64,000 nucleotides of DNA from CAZHRK01 sp964534555 (GTDB taxonomy: Bacteria; Babelota; Babeliae; Babelales; RVW-14). A model generated the notes under the pieces. It did no database searches, was not told where the DNA came from, and saw only the letters and a program-made list of their open reading frames with translations. Of this stretch, positions 40,835-51,300 are shown in pieces. Made by a program: the position numbers and the translations under genes. The DNA is taken from positions 310,001 to 374,000 of the forward strand of contig CAZHRK010000001.1 of the NCBI GenBank assembly GCA_964534555.1, written 5' to 3'. Numbering within the stretch: position 1 is the first letter of the stretch; each line of letters begins with the position of its first letter.

Positions 40835-42679
40835 CTAATTTGTGAAGCTATTGCTTTGGCGAGGTGGAATTCCCAGAAGTTCATAAGCTTCATGCGCCTG
40901 AAGAGTCTCTTTTTCAAAGAGTGTTTTGGCCAAAAGTTCCAACTTGTCACGATTGGTTTCAAGCAGCTCTTTACCCTTGTTAAGGCAGGAGGACATGATT
41001 TTGGCTACTTCTTCGTCAATATGCTGAGCTGTTTTCTCAGAGAATTCACGTGAACGCTGCATGTCTCTGCCGAGATATGCGTGCTCTTGGTTTGTTGCAA
41101 AGTTGATCGGGCCAAGGCCAGACATTCCGTAGTTTGTTACCATTGCGCGCGCAATTTTTGTTGCTTGCTCAATATCATTAGAGCAGCCGCTTGTTTGTGT
41201 GTTGTATATCATGCGCTCTGCAAGGAGTCCACCAAAGCATACAACAATACGCGCTCTCATCTCTTGCTCGTCTTGTGAGTGCTTGTCGCGCTCAGGCAGG
41301 GACCATGAAACACCAAGAGCTCTTCCGCGGGGAACAATTGTTACCTTATGGAAAGGATCAGTCTCGTTTTGTAGCAAGTTAAGGAGCGTGTGTCCTGCTT
41401 CGTGGTACGCAGTCATCATTTTTTCTTTTTCAGTAAAAATAAGTGTTTTGCGTTCTGCGCCTAGAAGTATTTTATCTCGAGCTGTCTCAAAGTTTGCCAT
41501 ATGGATGCTCTCTTGTTCGAGCTTTGATGACTGAAGTGCAGCTTCATTGATAAGATTTTCAAGCTCTGCGCCGCTGAATCCTGGTGTTCCACGTGCGATT
41601 CGCTCAAGGTCTACATCAGCGCCCATTTTAACGTTTTTGCTGTGTACCTCTAAGATCTGAAGGCGGCTTGCAAGATCAGGGTATGGTACTTCAATTATTC
41701 TATCAAATCGGCCTGGTCGCATAAGCGCTTTATCAAGCACATCAGGTCTGTTGGTTGCAGCAATAACAATAACAGCGCCAGCCTCGGTGCTAAAGCCATC
41801 CATTTCAGCCAAGAGCTGATTAAGTGTTTGCTCGCGCTCATCATTGCCGCCGCCAAGGCCTATGCCGCGTTGGCGGCCAACTGCGTCGATTTCATCAATA
41901 AATAAAATGCATGGAGCGTTTTTGCGTGCTTGTGCAAAAAGATCACGCACTCGTGAAGCTCCTACACCAACAAACACCTCAACAAAATCTGATCCACTGA
42001 TGCTAAAGAATGGGCAGCTAGCTTCCCCTGCAACAGCTTTTGCAAGGAGTGTTTTACCGTTTCCAGGTGCGCCTGTTAGCAATACGCCACGAGGTATTTT
42101 AGCCCCAATTTTTTCAAAGCGTTCTGGGCTCTTTAAGAATTCAATAATATCTTTAACGTCTTCTTTTGCTTCGGTGTTACCAGCAACGTCTTTAAAGGTT
42201 GTGCTAACACTGTTTGGTGCAAAAAATTTTGCTTTGCTTTTTCCGACGCTAAATATCTTGCTGCTTCCGCCAGCGCCTCCTTGGTTTTGTCTGAGATAGA
42301 AAAACACAAGACCACCAAAAAGCATAAGAGAGAAGAAAAAGAAGTAACCGCCCCATGACTCTTTTTCGAGTGGGTATACAATCATTTCTACATTATTTTC
42401 TTGTGCGATTTCCCAGAATTTATTGAATGGGATTATGTGGGTATCAAATGTTTTGCCGTCTTTGTATTTTCCTTGGACGTGTTGCCCCTGGATCGCCATT
42501 GACGCAACTTTTTTCTCTTCAATAGATGTGATCAGTTTTGTGAAGCTGATATTTTCAATCTCACGAGAAATGCTGTTGTACCAAAGCAAGTAAAAGAAAC
42601 CAAGAGTTACAATGAAGAGCATAAGCCAAACGGCGTTTGGGCCTCTGCCTTGGAAATTTCGCCTTATATTACGCTTCAT
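40835..42679 (-). CDS. ftsH: ATP-dependent zinc metalloprotease FtsH
   Basis: The 614-aa membrane protease degrades misfolded membrane proteins and regulators. Two N-terminal membrane helices (residues ~17-34 and ~110-130) flank a small periplasmic domain. The AAA module has Walker A TGAPGNGKTLLAK, Walker B ILFIDEIDAVG and the second region of homology (ATNRPDVLDKALMRPGRFD). The zinc site is HEAGH. The start is preceded by AGGGGAT. It follows the tolB hairpin on the minus strand and seems to be its own unit. Confidence 0.97.
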   Translation of the reverse strand: MKRNIRRNFQGRGPNAVWLMLFIVTLGFFYLLWYNSISREIENISFTKLITSIEEKKVASMAIQGQHVQGKYKDGKTFDTHIIPFNKFWEIAQENNVEMIVYPLEKESWGGYFFFFSLMLFGGLVFFYLRQNQGGAGGSSKIFSVGKSKAKFFAPNSVSTTFKDVAGNTEAKEDVKDIIEFLKSPERFEKIGAKIPRGVLLTGAPGNGKTLLAKAVAGEASCPFFSISGSDFVEVFVGVGASRVRDLFAQARKNAPCILFIDEIDAVGRQRGIGLGGGNDEREQTLNQLLAEMDGFSTEAGAVIVIAATNRPDVLDKALMRPGRFDRIIEVPYPDLASRLQILEVHSKNVKMGADVDLERIARGTPGFSGAELENLINEAALQSSKLEQESIHMANFETARDKILLGAERKTLIFTEKEKMMTAYHEAGHTLLNLLQNETDPFHKVTIVPRGRALGVSWSLPERDKHSQDEQEMRARIVVCFGGLLAERMIYNTQTSGCSNDIEQATKIARAMVTNYGMSGLGPINFATNQEHAYLGRDMQRSREFSEKTAQHIDEEVAKIMSSCLNKGKELLETNRDKLELLAKTLFEKETLQAHEAYELLGIPPRQSNSFTN

Positions 42680-42732
42680 GAAATCCCCTATGATTGAGCT
42701 TAATGTATAGTTCTTTAAAATATAAATATTGG

Positions 42733-42752
42733 CACACGCCGCTTAGCGTGTG
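42733..42752 (-). terminator. Possible terminator between tolB and ftsH
   Basis: CACACGC (42733-42739) pairs with GCGTGTG (42746-42752), followed on the minus strand by an AT-rich stretch without a clean T run. It could end the tol operon. Confidence 0.5.
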
Positions 42753-42854
42753 TGTCCCCCCAAGATACACTTTTGATACGAAAGAAATAGTATATCTCAA
42801 GATCAAAATCGCAACCTAGTCTACTATAAAGTCAGATTTTTTACTACCAAGGGC

Positions 42855-44222
42855 CTAGAGGTTGTACAGGCTACGCCCTGTCCATGATGGAAATGATTTA
42901 TGTTCGTTTCCAGATGTTACAACACGTTGTTTCCCGCTCATAAGATTGAGGATAGCTATCTGATTTGTTGTTTTACGTGTTTTAGGATTATGGTCAGCAA
43001 AAGTATATGCAATGTATCGACCGCACTCAGACCACGTTGGATCAACTTTGTCCCCATGGCTTTTTGTGAGCTGATGTTCGATTGGGAATGGTTGTGATAA
43101 ATCCATTGTATAAATTTGAAATACCCCATGTGAAAAGCGGGTATAAACAATGCTATTATTTTTTGCGCAGTATGCAGGTGCAGCGCAGTATCCTCTACCA
43201 TTTGTAAGGCGGCGTACGAATTCGGTTTTATGGTCTCTGTAATAAATTTGTGGGCTTCCTGTTTGAAAATCAGAGCAAAAGATTAAGTTGCCATCTGGGA
43301 GTAAGCACGGAGATGAGTTGTTTGCGCCATTATTTGTCAGAGGCTTATAAACACGTTTCTTCAGTTGGCTACAAACGCGTTGATCATACATATAAACTTC
43401 AGAGTTTCCTTTTCCAGAAAGACATAACACAACTTTGCTTCCATCATCAGAAAACGATGGCTGCATATTAAGACCATCATAGGAGCAGAGGATTTTATTT
43501 TTCTTTGCTTTTAGATCTGTGTACATCAGCCTGCTGTTTGTTTTTGTAAATTGTGAGTAGCAGAGCCCTGGTTCTCTTGGGTGCCACGCTGGCGCTACGT
43601 TAATTGTTTTTGTTGTTACTACGTGCTTTTCAAACTTACAAGCGTAATCAGCTACGCAAACGATCTTGTGTGTTGCTGAGAGCTGTTTACAATATGCAAG
43701 CGTGCTTAGCATCGGGCCTTTTTCACCTGTCAGGGCGAGCATAAGCTTTTCAGAAATTTTGTGTCCATCGATGACTTTTGTATTTTCATGACAAACAAAT
43801 TTTTCAGAAAAATGCTCTTGTCCTGTAGCAGGGTCCTTAACTATTACATGAAGATTAAGTTGTTTTTCTGTTGAGCCAGAACCTTCTTGTAAGAGCAAGC
43901 ATAAACTGGCTCCTTGCTCTGCCATTTTTTTGAGCTGGTTTTCTGGTGGGACCTCTTTTGTTTTTTTCAGATCGATTACCATCTGATCAGAAAACTCAAG
44001 GTCGTATTTTATAAGAGAAGCAACTTGTGTTAGCAAGCCTGTTGATCCGACTGCAAGGCCAAGCATTGATATTTTTGAAAAAGCGCGTGATGGATTATTG
44101 ATTTCGCAGCTTAGTTTAGGGATATCGACCGCGGCTTTTTGTGTAGATGTATCAACAGCGCTTTTTTCAGCGGCAATTAAACAGTGAAAGGAGAGTAGGA
44201 AAGTTAATATCTGTACGAGCAT
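42855..44222 (-). CDS. tolB: TolB-like periplasmic beta-propeller protein
   Basis: The 455-aa protein has a signal peptide (MLVQILTFLLSFHCLIAA), a TolB N-terminal domain (residues ~60-180) and a six-bladed propeller with repeated DLKAKKNKILCSYDGLNMQPSFS-type blades (for example AYCAKNNSIVYTRFSHGVFQIY, WSECGRYIAYTFAD). TolB works with Pal at the outer membrane in the Tol-Pal system that holds the envelope together in division. Pal is not in this window. It is the last gene of the minus-strand tolQ-R-A-B cluster. Confidence 0.9.
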   Translation of the reverse strand: MLVQILTFLLSFHCLIAAEKSAVDTSTQKAAVDIPKLSCEINNPSRAFSKISMLGLAVGSTGLLTQVASLIKYDLEFSDQMVIDLKKTKEVPPENQLKKMAEQGASLCLLLQEGSGSTEKQLNLHVIVKDPATGQEHFSEKFVCHENTKVIDGHKISEKLMLALTGEKGPMLSTLAYCKQLSATHKIVCVADYACKFEKHVVTTKTINVAPAWHPREPGLCYSQFTKTNSRLMYTDLKAKKNKILCSYDGLNMQPSFSDDGSKVVLCLSGKGNSEVYMYDQRVCSQLKKRVYKPLTNNGANNSSPCLLPDGNLIFCSDFQTGSPQIYYRDHKTEFVRRLTNGRGYCAAPAYCAKNNSIVYTRFSHGVFQIYTMDLSQPFPIEHQLTKSHGDKVDPTWSECGRYIAYTFADHNPKTRKTTNQIAILNLMSGKQRVVTSGNEHKSFPSWTGRSLYNL

Positions 44223-44310
44223 GAGTATTCCTATCGATTTTTATCCGCAGCACATACTATGCTGCTGTTATGCAGGCATGATGCAGTAAATTAGGCGTAA
44301 GTTTACTTAA

Positions 44311-45216
44311 TTATTGCTTAAAATCCACAGTAAACTCTTTGCCCCATAAAGATTTGTGGAAGGCTAGTTTGTTAATAATTTTGGAAATACTAAGATCATA
44401 GATCAATATTTTAGAGCGAGATACAAATTCGTGTTCTACAACATCGCCTTTATTATCAACAACAAACCGTACTGTGCAGGTTGCGCCTTTTGCAACACCA
44501 AGTGGAGGGCGCCATAAGCGAGTTATTTCATCTCTTATATGGCGTTGATACACAAGAAGAAGTCCATCGTCGTAATCGCCAAAAAGATTGATATCGTCAG
44601 CCACGTCGGTTTCAACTAGTTCTGTGCCTGCTTCATCTGCAGGTGGTAAGACTGGCTCTTGTGGTGCTTCTTGTTCTGCCGTAGCCTCAGAGCTTTCAGG
44701 TTCTTGCTTTTCAGGTTCGTGTTTTTTTTCTGTAGTCTCAGGCTCTTTTTTTTCTGGCTTTTGCTCTGCCTGTTTTTTCTTCTTTTTTTTCTTTTCGTCA
44801 GATTTGTTTTTTTTCTTCAGCGCTTGCTCTTTTTTTCCAACGTGCACACTTGTCCCAGCCTCTTGCTCAGTGCTTACTTTTTCTGCTTTGGGTTCTTTGA
44901 TAGGAGCTGTTTTTTTTGCTGGTTGCTTTTGCTCTTTGGCAAGCTCTTTTTTACTTTTTTTGGTACCAACTTTTTCTGGATTTTTTCTATGTGCAGGGGC
45001 CTTTTTACTTTTTCGACTGTTACTTTTTGTTTTGTTTTTGTCTGCAGATGATTTGTTGTTTTTAAAGTAGGCGCGAAATTGGCCGCGTGTTTGACCACCT
45101 TTAATGGTAATACTGGGAATTTTTTTGTTTCCTAGCATTGTTGCAAGCATGAAAACAAGACCAATAATAATATGAATGATAAATGAGATCTTTAGGTACT
45201 GCTTGAGTGTTTTCAT
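44311..45216 (-). CDS. tolA: TolA/TonB-like energy-transducing protein
   Basis: The 301-aa protein has one N-terminal membrane helix (residues ~9-28) anchored by KTLKQYLK, then about 140 residues of Lys/Glu-rich low-complexity sequence that should span the periplasm, then a C-terminal TonB/TolA-like domain (~225-301) with ITRLWRPPLGVAKGATCTVRF. It transmits the proton-driven motion of TolQ-TolR to TolB/Pal. Sequence cannot cleanly separate TolA from TonB; the tolQ-R-A-B order supports TolA. Fifteen bases separate it from tolR. Confidence 0.85.
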   Translation of the reverse strand: MKTLKQYLKISFIIHIIIGLVFMLATMLGNKKIPSITIKGGQTRGQFRAYFKNNKSSADKNKTKSNSRKSKKAPAHRKNPEKVGTKKSKKELAKEQKQPAKKTAPIKEPKAEKVSTEQEAGTSVHVGKKEQALKKKNKSDEKKKKKKKQAEQKPEKKEPETTEKKHEPEKQEPESSEATAEQEAPQEPVLPPADEAGTELVETDVADDINLFGDYDDGLLLVYQRHIRDEITRLWRPPLGVAKGATCTVRFVVDNKGDVVEHEFVSRSKILIYDLSISKIINKLAFHKSLWGKEFTVDFKQ

Positions 45217-45231
45217 GCACGTCCAGATTTA

Positions 45232-45639
45232 TTAATTTTGGCTTGTCGACATCGCAACGTATTTCACACCAGCTTGTTTAAGCTCATCAACAAGAGTGAT
45301 TACATGGCCGTATGAAACAGTTTTATCAGCTCGTACATAAACAGGCAGCTCATCATTACTTGCAAGAGCTTTTGTTACAACACTAACAAGCTCTTTTTCT
45401 TCTATTTGATAACTGTTGAAATAAAGCTTGTCGTCTTTTGCCAGTGTTACCACAAGATCTTGCTGGGCATTAACTTCTTTTGATTTGCCTGTTGGCAGGT
45501 CTACTTTAATGCTGTTTTGCACCATTGGCGCAGCAACCATGAAAATAACCAGAAGAACACAAAATGTGTCAATCATAGGTGTAAGTGAGATCTCAGGCAT
45601 ATGTGCTTTGCGCAGGTTTTTTTTACTAAAGCGATTCAC
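45232..45639 (-). CDS. tolR: TolR/ExbD-like protein
   Basis: The 135-aa protein has a single membrane helix (MIDTFCVLLVIFMVAAP, containing the conserved aspartate for proton coupling) after a short cytoplasmic start, and a periplasmic domain ending YVAMSTSQN. It forms the motor with TolQ. Eleven bases separate it from tolQ upstream, and tolA follows. Confidence 0.93.
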   Translation of the reverse strand: MNRFSKKNLRKAHMPEISLTPMIDTFCVLLVIFMVAAPMVQNSIKVDLPTGKSKEVNAQQDLVVTLAKDDKLYFNSYQIEEKELVSVVTKALASNDELPVYVRADKTVSYGHVITLVDELKQAGVKYVAMSTSQN

Positions 45640-45650
45640 AATAGCTCCTT

Positions 45651-46367
45651 TTATTTTTCAAAGCTATGTTGCGTAACACGCAAAATGTGTTCGCCTATTT
45701 CCCCAAGTGCAAATTCGATTTTTCGCAATTCATTTGAGAAATAAAAATATGCGATCATCGCTGGAATAGCTACAATCAGTCCAGCAAGTGTTACGATCAG
45801 GGCTTCTGCCATTCCTGGTGCCACTGTTGTAATATCTGCATTTTTCTCATGGCTAATATCAACAAATGCATGGATAAGACCCCAGATGGTTCCAAAAAGT
45901 CCCACAAGAGGCGCAGTTGACGCACTAGCACTTAGAACAGGCAGATAAATTTCTTCATCAAGAATTGTTTCATTGATTACTTGGCCAACTGAAATTTCAA
46001 GGTTGCTCATGTCTTTTGCTGAAAGAGATGATTTTGCAAGCATACGTTCTGACTGATCATGAGTTTGTGATGATGTATCAAGCAGAGAATTAACTGACAA
46101 TATTGATTCACTCAGTACGCTACCGCCAAGAGTATTCTTAAACTCTTTACTTAGAGCGACAAGTTCATGGAAACTTTTGATGCTTTTAATACGCTTCTGA
46201 AGGTTTTTTATGCTTATTTTATGACGTTTAAAAGCAGCATACTTGAAGGCTATGATTGCTATACAAAGAACTGAGGTGCCGAAAAGCCCGACCAGAATAG
46301 TGAGCGCGACAAAATCCATTTGTTTAACTAACTGCCATGCTGCGTTGTTGAAGAGCGAAAACTCCAT
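45651..46367 (-). CDS. tolQ: TolQ/ExbB-like proton channel protein
   Basis: The 238-aa membrane protein has a first helix (residues ~17-40), a cytoplasmic domain, and two C-terminal helices with the family segment LPVLSASASTAPLVGLFGTIWGLIHAF (read in two parts) and AEALIVTLAGLIVAIPA. It makes the proton channel that powers TolA. The start at 46367 has AGGGGA at good spacing. It is the first gene of the tol operon and is divergent from the surface-protein cluster. Confidence 0.93.
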   Translation of the reverse strand: MEFSLFNNAAWQLVKQMDFVALTILVGLFGTSVLCIAIIAFKYAAFKRHKISIKNLQKRIKSIKSFHELVALSKEFKNTLGGSVLSESILSVNSLLDTSSQTHDQSERMLAKSSLSAKDMSNLEISVGQVINETILDEEIYLPVLSASASTAPLVGLFGTIWGLIHAFVDISHEKNADITTVAPGMAEALIVTLAGLIVAIPAMIAYFYFSNELRKIEFALGEIGEHILRVTQHSFEK

Positions 46368-46422
46368 ACATTCCCCTAACACTGCTCAATCATTATGGTT
46401 TTTTAGATAGCACATCACGTCT

Positions 46423-46428
46423 AGTATA
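46423..46428 (-). promoter_or_regulatory. Possible -10 box of the tol operon
   Basis: TATACT on the minus strand lies about 56 bases before tolQ. The -35 region is weak. It sits in the 149-base divergent region shared with the surface-protein cluster. Confidence 0.35.
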
Positions 46429-46516
46429 AAGTAATTGGTTTTCAAAATAAACGAGAAGATGCTAAACCAAGTATTGGTATGGTACGGTTAGTGACACGAT
46501 GCCTAAGAGGGTTGCA

Positions 46517-48346
46517 ATGAAAAAAATATACTCACTTATTATTATATTTATGGTGGCACAATCACCATTTCTAAGCACAAGCCTCTTTGGAGCAGAAGAC
46601 GCACCAGTCGAAGCACCCGATGATGCAGAACTTGTTGCTGATGAATCATTAGAGGACGGCGATAGCGAAGAAGTTGTACAACCTGAAGACACTGCAGAAG
46701 ACGTCGCGGAATCATCTGATGAGGCTGTAGAAAACCTTGAGGAAGAATCAGCTGATGACCCTGTTCAGGAAAAAGCCCCTAAGAAAAAAGCATCCCAAAA
46801 AAACGCAAAAGAAAAGGGGAGCGTTCTTGCGCTCAAGCCTATAGAGCCTGTTGATACAAAAAAAGAAATAAAAGAAAAAGACGTTGAGGTAAAAAAAGAG
46901 GCTGAAAAAAAATCTGATAAAAAGCCTGAGGCAGCACCGCAAAAATTAGAACCAACTAAAGAGTTGCCTAAAGCTTCAGCAAGCGCACAAGAGAACGCAC
47001 GCGCCCTTAAAGAGTATAATGCAAAAAAAGTTGATCAAACGGTTTATAAAGCTAAAAATTTAGCGATTCAAACAGTTGATGTAACAGCTCAGCAACGTGC
47101 TGCGAATTTTGCACAGTTGCGTAGTGCTGCCGCAGCACAAAAAAGTGCATACCTTAAAGCACCAACAAAAGCTGCAATTATGAAGCAGATTCAAACAATG
47201 CAATCAACGCCGCTTGTGACACGAGTTGGGAAGTCTGCAGTAAGTAAAACATACAGGCCAGCAGCAATGGTTACTACAGCTGGTCAAACAAAAGCACCAG
47301 TTGCTTATTCGCGCTCAGCTCAGCCACAGCAGGCTGCTGTAAGAACTCAAAACATAGTCAAACCATATGCTCAGCCAGCAAATATTTCAGTTGCGCCAAC
47401 TACAGTGCAAATTATTAATAAGGCTGCAGTTTCTAATGTAACTAGTTCATCTCAAGTAGCTCAAGTTGCAGCACCAGCAGCAGTTGCGGCTGTTTCATCA
47501 ACACCTGCTGCGCAGGCTGCTCAAGTGCAGGTAGTCTCTGCTCCTGCCGCACCTGCAGCGCAGAAAGTTGCAGCAGTTCAAACTTCAACTACACCAGCTA
47601 ATCAAAAATTGCCAACACAGGTGGCAGCTGTTGTTTCTGCTGCTGCGGCACCAGGCGTAAAACTTAAAGATACAGAAGGCTGGGATGCATTAAATAAAGG
47701 GCAGAAAAAAGCAGCACGTAAACAAGCAAAAAAGAAAAAAGACCAACAAGGAGCTACCATTGACGAAGCAGAAGATCTTGCAGCTACTTCAGCTCAGGTT
47801 CCTGCGCCGGTGCAACAAACTGTCGCAAAAGCGTCAGTGGCTCAAGCTCCAGTAGTTACAGCATCTCCTCAGCAGCAAGTTGTAACTCCATCGTCAGTCC
47901 CTGTCGTGGCCTCATCAACTACGGTTGTAGCGCCAGTAGGTCAGGGAGCTACAGCGCAAAATCAGCTACCTGTAACAGGAGCTCCTCAGACTGCAAGTGT
48001 TACAGTCTCTGCTCAACAGCCAGCTGCAGCGGTATCAAGCGCACCGGTAACAACTGTACCAACTGCCGCTGCTACCACAGCACCTGTTACAACAACAAGT
48101 TCTCCTGTGGCTGCCCAGCAACCTGCTGCCGCACCAACGACTGTTTCAACAACTACTCCTGCTGCTTCGTCTGCTACTGGTCAAGTGGCATCGTCTGTTG
48201 AGCCTAAAGTTAAAGTTGTAAAAAGATCTGTCGCTGTTCAAAAATCTGCTCCAGTACTTCAGGCATCACAAGGCGGGAAAAATGCTGCCGCTCGTGGGGG
48301 TGGATCAAAACAAGCTGCTTCACAAAAATCACCAAAAACAAAGTAA
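46517..48346 (+). CDS. Secreted low-complexity Ala/Val/Gln/Pro-rich protein
   Basis: The 609-aa protein has a signal peptide (MKKIYSLIIIFMVAQSPF..., cleavage near LFGAED). Compositional blocks follow: a very acidic part (~28-85), a Lys/Glu part (~85-155), a mixed helical part with QQRAANFAQLRSAAAAQKS (~190-235), then ~350 residues dominated by Ala, Val, Gln, Thr and Pro with a basic island KKAARKQAKKKKDQQ near residue 405, and a basic end (KQAASQKSPKTK). No folded domain is recognised; it looks like a stalk, matrix or mucin-like extended protein. The start at 46517 has AAGAGGG upstream. It opens the six-gene cluster, 31 bases before the next gene. Confidence 0.8.
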   Translation: MKKIYSLIIIFMVAQSPFLSTSLFGAEDAPVEAPDDAELVADESLEDGDSEEVVQPEDTAEDVAESSDEAVENLEEESADDPVQEKAPKKKASQKNAKEKGSVLALKPIEPVDTKKEIKEKDVEVKKEAEKKSDKKPEAAPQKLEPTKELPKASASAQENARALKEYNAKKVDQTVYKAKNLAIQTVDVTAQQRAANFAQLRSAAAAQKSAYLKAPTKAAIMKQIQTMQSTPLVTRVGKSAVSKTYRPAAMVTTAGQTKAPVAYSRSAQPQQAAVRTQNIVKPYAQPANISVAPTTVQIINKAAVSNVTSSSQVAQVAAPAAVAAVSSTPAAQAAQVQVVSAPAAPAAQKVAAVQTSTTPANQKLPTQVAAVVSAAAAPGVKLKDTEGWDALNKGQKKAARKQAKKKKDQQGATIDEAEDLAATSAQVPAPVQQTVAKASVAQAPVVTASPQQQVVTPSSVPVVASSTTVVAPVGQGATAQNQLPVTGAPQTASVTVSAQQPAAAVSSAPVTTVPTAAATTAPVTTTSSPVAAQQPAAAPTTVSTTTPAASSATGQVASSVEPKVKVVKRSVAVQKSAPVLQASQGGKNAAARGGGSKQAASQKSPKTK

Positions 48347-48377
48347 AGTAGTAACGGCTATTTGAAAGGTAGTGTGT

Positions 48378-51300
48378 ATGAAGAGATTAAATTTTAGGGG
48401 GTTGTGGGTGCTTGGAGCGCTCCTTGCATATTCACTGCAGCTTAGCGCCGCAGGGAAGTTTACAGATGCTATTCAAAAAGCATTTGGTAACCTCAAAGAA
48501 GCGGTTGAGCGTCAGAATGCTCGTCAAGTTAGATCCCTTCCAGATATTAATGTTGCTGGCGGTAAAAAGGGTGGCGGGCATGGTTGGCCAAAAGAGTGGA
48601 GATTGTATCAACGAGGAAATGCCGTTTTAGGCTTTGATGCAAATATTCAGGAAGATTTATACATATATTTTGGCGGTAACCCAAATACTGATTACTACGG
48701 TGGTGGAAACACTTCAACAGAGTTTCAGATGGTTACATGGGGCTGGGGTGCGAAGCTTTCAGTTTTTCGTCTGCGCGGCGCTGATCTGAAGCAAAAGGCT
48801 GCTCAAATCGAAAAAAGAGGCGAGTTCAGACAGTACCGTTATTTCCTCGATGGAAACACAAATCGTTTTGTTATGACTGTGGACGGTGAAAAGTTTTTTG
48901 ATTGCAATCACGACCAAATCAAAAACGTACTCCAGTATGAGTTTTCAAGCTGGGGTCCTGGATACGCTGTAAAAAATGCGTTTACAACACCTTTGACTCT
49001 TTTATCTGATGGAGAAAAGAAGGATATATCATCAGTGATTGCAAACCCATCACTCCCTCTTTGGTGGCAAACATCTGCAAAGCTTTCAAAAGCAGGTGAC
49101 GGCGTTATTGAATTTACCGCATTAGGTGGCCACGATATTAACTTCTTTATTGGAAGCCCAGAAAAAGGCGTAGCATATGATGTTGTGCTTTATGGATGGG
49201 GTGGCACACAATCATGTGTCCGTAAGATGAATAAAGATAAAAAAGGTTTTAGAGATCTTTTTGGTCCAGCACCAACAAAAACAGAACTCTTGAATAAGCC
49301 TATGGCGGTTACCGTAACTATTCAAGCCCAATTGAAAACAATCCGTGTTGCTGTTAATGATGTAGAAGTGCTTGCTGTTAAAGATAATGAAATGGATGCA
49401 TCAGCACTTACATGCGTTGCACCAACAAGCTGGGATGTTCCAGTTGCTTTCTGGAACTTTAGATCTTCAGATATTAAAGGTGGTTTTAATTCTGATGATA
49501 TTTTTGATTATACAGAGGGACAAACAGAGTCGCTTGCTTTTGGTAAAAACCAAAAAATGCAGGAGCTGTGGGCTGTTGGCATAGATGGTTCTCTTATTTA
49601 CAAATATGATACAGTCAATGACAAGTGGCTTCCTGTAAATCTCCTTGATGAAAAAGGCGGCGCGATTAAAGATATCGATTCAATTTCAATGTCACAAGAT
49701 GGCATCCTCTTGATCCTCAGACAAGAGGGTACTGTATGGCGCTATATGTTTGGTACAAAGCGCTGTGTGCCACTAGAAGCTGGAAAAGGTAATGAGGCTC
49801 TTCGTCTTGATCAGGTTGCAGTTGGTAACTCAAAAAATATTTGGGGACTAAAAGCTGATACGCTTCAAGTCTTCTTCCATGACGGTAAAAACGGATGGAG
49901 AGAATACCCAACTATTCGCGGTGAGTTTATCGCAGCTGGAAGCGATGGCACAGCGCTCCTTTTGAGTGATAAGGGTGATGCTTTTGTTTTTGACCCTCAA
50001 GCTAAAGCTTGGGCAAGAGCAGGCAAAGAGCAACTTCGTAAAGTAGCACTAGCAGATAAGAATACCATGTACGGTATCAACATGGATTTCAATCTTGTTA
50101 AGTTTGATGGCGCTGCTTGGGTCCCTGTAAAAAATAAAGATCGTATTATTGGTAACATTCTTGAGCTTGCTGTTGATGATGAAGGCGGTATAGCTGTTAC
50201 TGATCCTGATAATGAGATTTTTGTTAAGGGTCTTAAAGAAGTTGTTGTTGAGCAAGCAACAAAAGATCTAATGCTCGAGCCTGATGCAGTCCTTGGCGAA
50301 ACTCGCGAAGAGTATCAAGCGCGTCTAGCAAAAGAGGCTGCTGATAAAGCTGCTGCTGATAAAAAGGCTGCGCGAGATGCTATGACTCCGCTTCAAAAGG
50401 CGCTTGAATCTGTTGAGCTTGTTCTTGATGCTGCTCAAAACAAAGCAGATGGAGAGTACAGAACATGGAAAACAGCATGGCGTGTGAGTGATCCTGGTCA
50501 GGGCATTATCCACTTCCAAGTAAATATGGAAGACGGTCTTTATGTTGGCCTGTCAAAAGAAGCTAAAACATTACCAGATATGGTAGAGCTTGTGCTTTTT
50601 GGTGGCAGAGAAATGAGCCCTAATAAAGATCGTGGTGTGATCTCTGCGCTCAGAGAAAAACCACAAGGCGCTAACCTTAAAGAATCAAAAATGCTTCTTG
50701 ATCAGCCTGGCGCTGCGCGCGATGTCTTTGTTGTTGTTGATAGTGATAGAAGCAGGGTTGCTGCTTTCGTTACTCGTCCAGAAGACGAAACAGCCGTTTC
50801 ACAAGTCATAGCGCATGATTTTGATGCAAATGAATCACTTGTTGATAATGTTCGATTCTTCTCATTTGGTTCAAGCAAGTCATCAATCGGAATCGATGAT
50901 GTCTGGGCAACAGATCTTGAGTTCGGCTCATATGCAGAAGGTAATGATATTACCAAAAAGAATTATGATGTCTGGATGTCAGATTGGGGACTTGAAGCAG
51001 CAGGACAAGGTAGCGTTAAATTTACCGCAGTTGCTTGGAATGATATTCGTGTTGCTGTAGGTAAGCCTAAAAATCCTGTGTATGAGATCGTTCTCTGGGG
51101 TGAAGGCAACGAAACCTTTATTAGAAAAGCTGATGGTACAAAACTTATCGGAGCTGTTAAAACACCAAACCAGCACCCTGGTGCAGAGATTGATGTTGAA
51201 ATTAAGTTTGATAAGAAAGCCGAAAAAATAACGGTTTTTGTTGATGGCCAAATGCTTATGGAAACAGTTGATCCTAAGTATGACGCAACAGTTACAGCCT

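Noticed and set aside
44588..45070. Long plus-strand frames rich in Phe/Ser opposite tolA
   Set aside because: They are the complement of the Lys/Glu low-complexity region of tolA, have extreme composition and no start signals.
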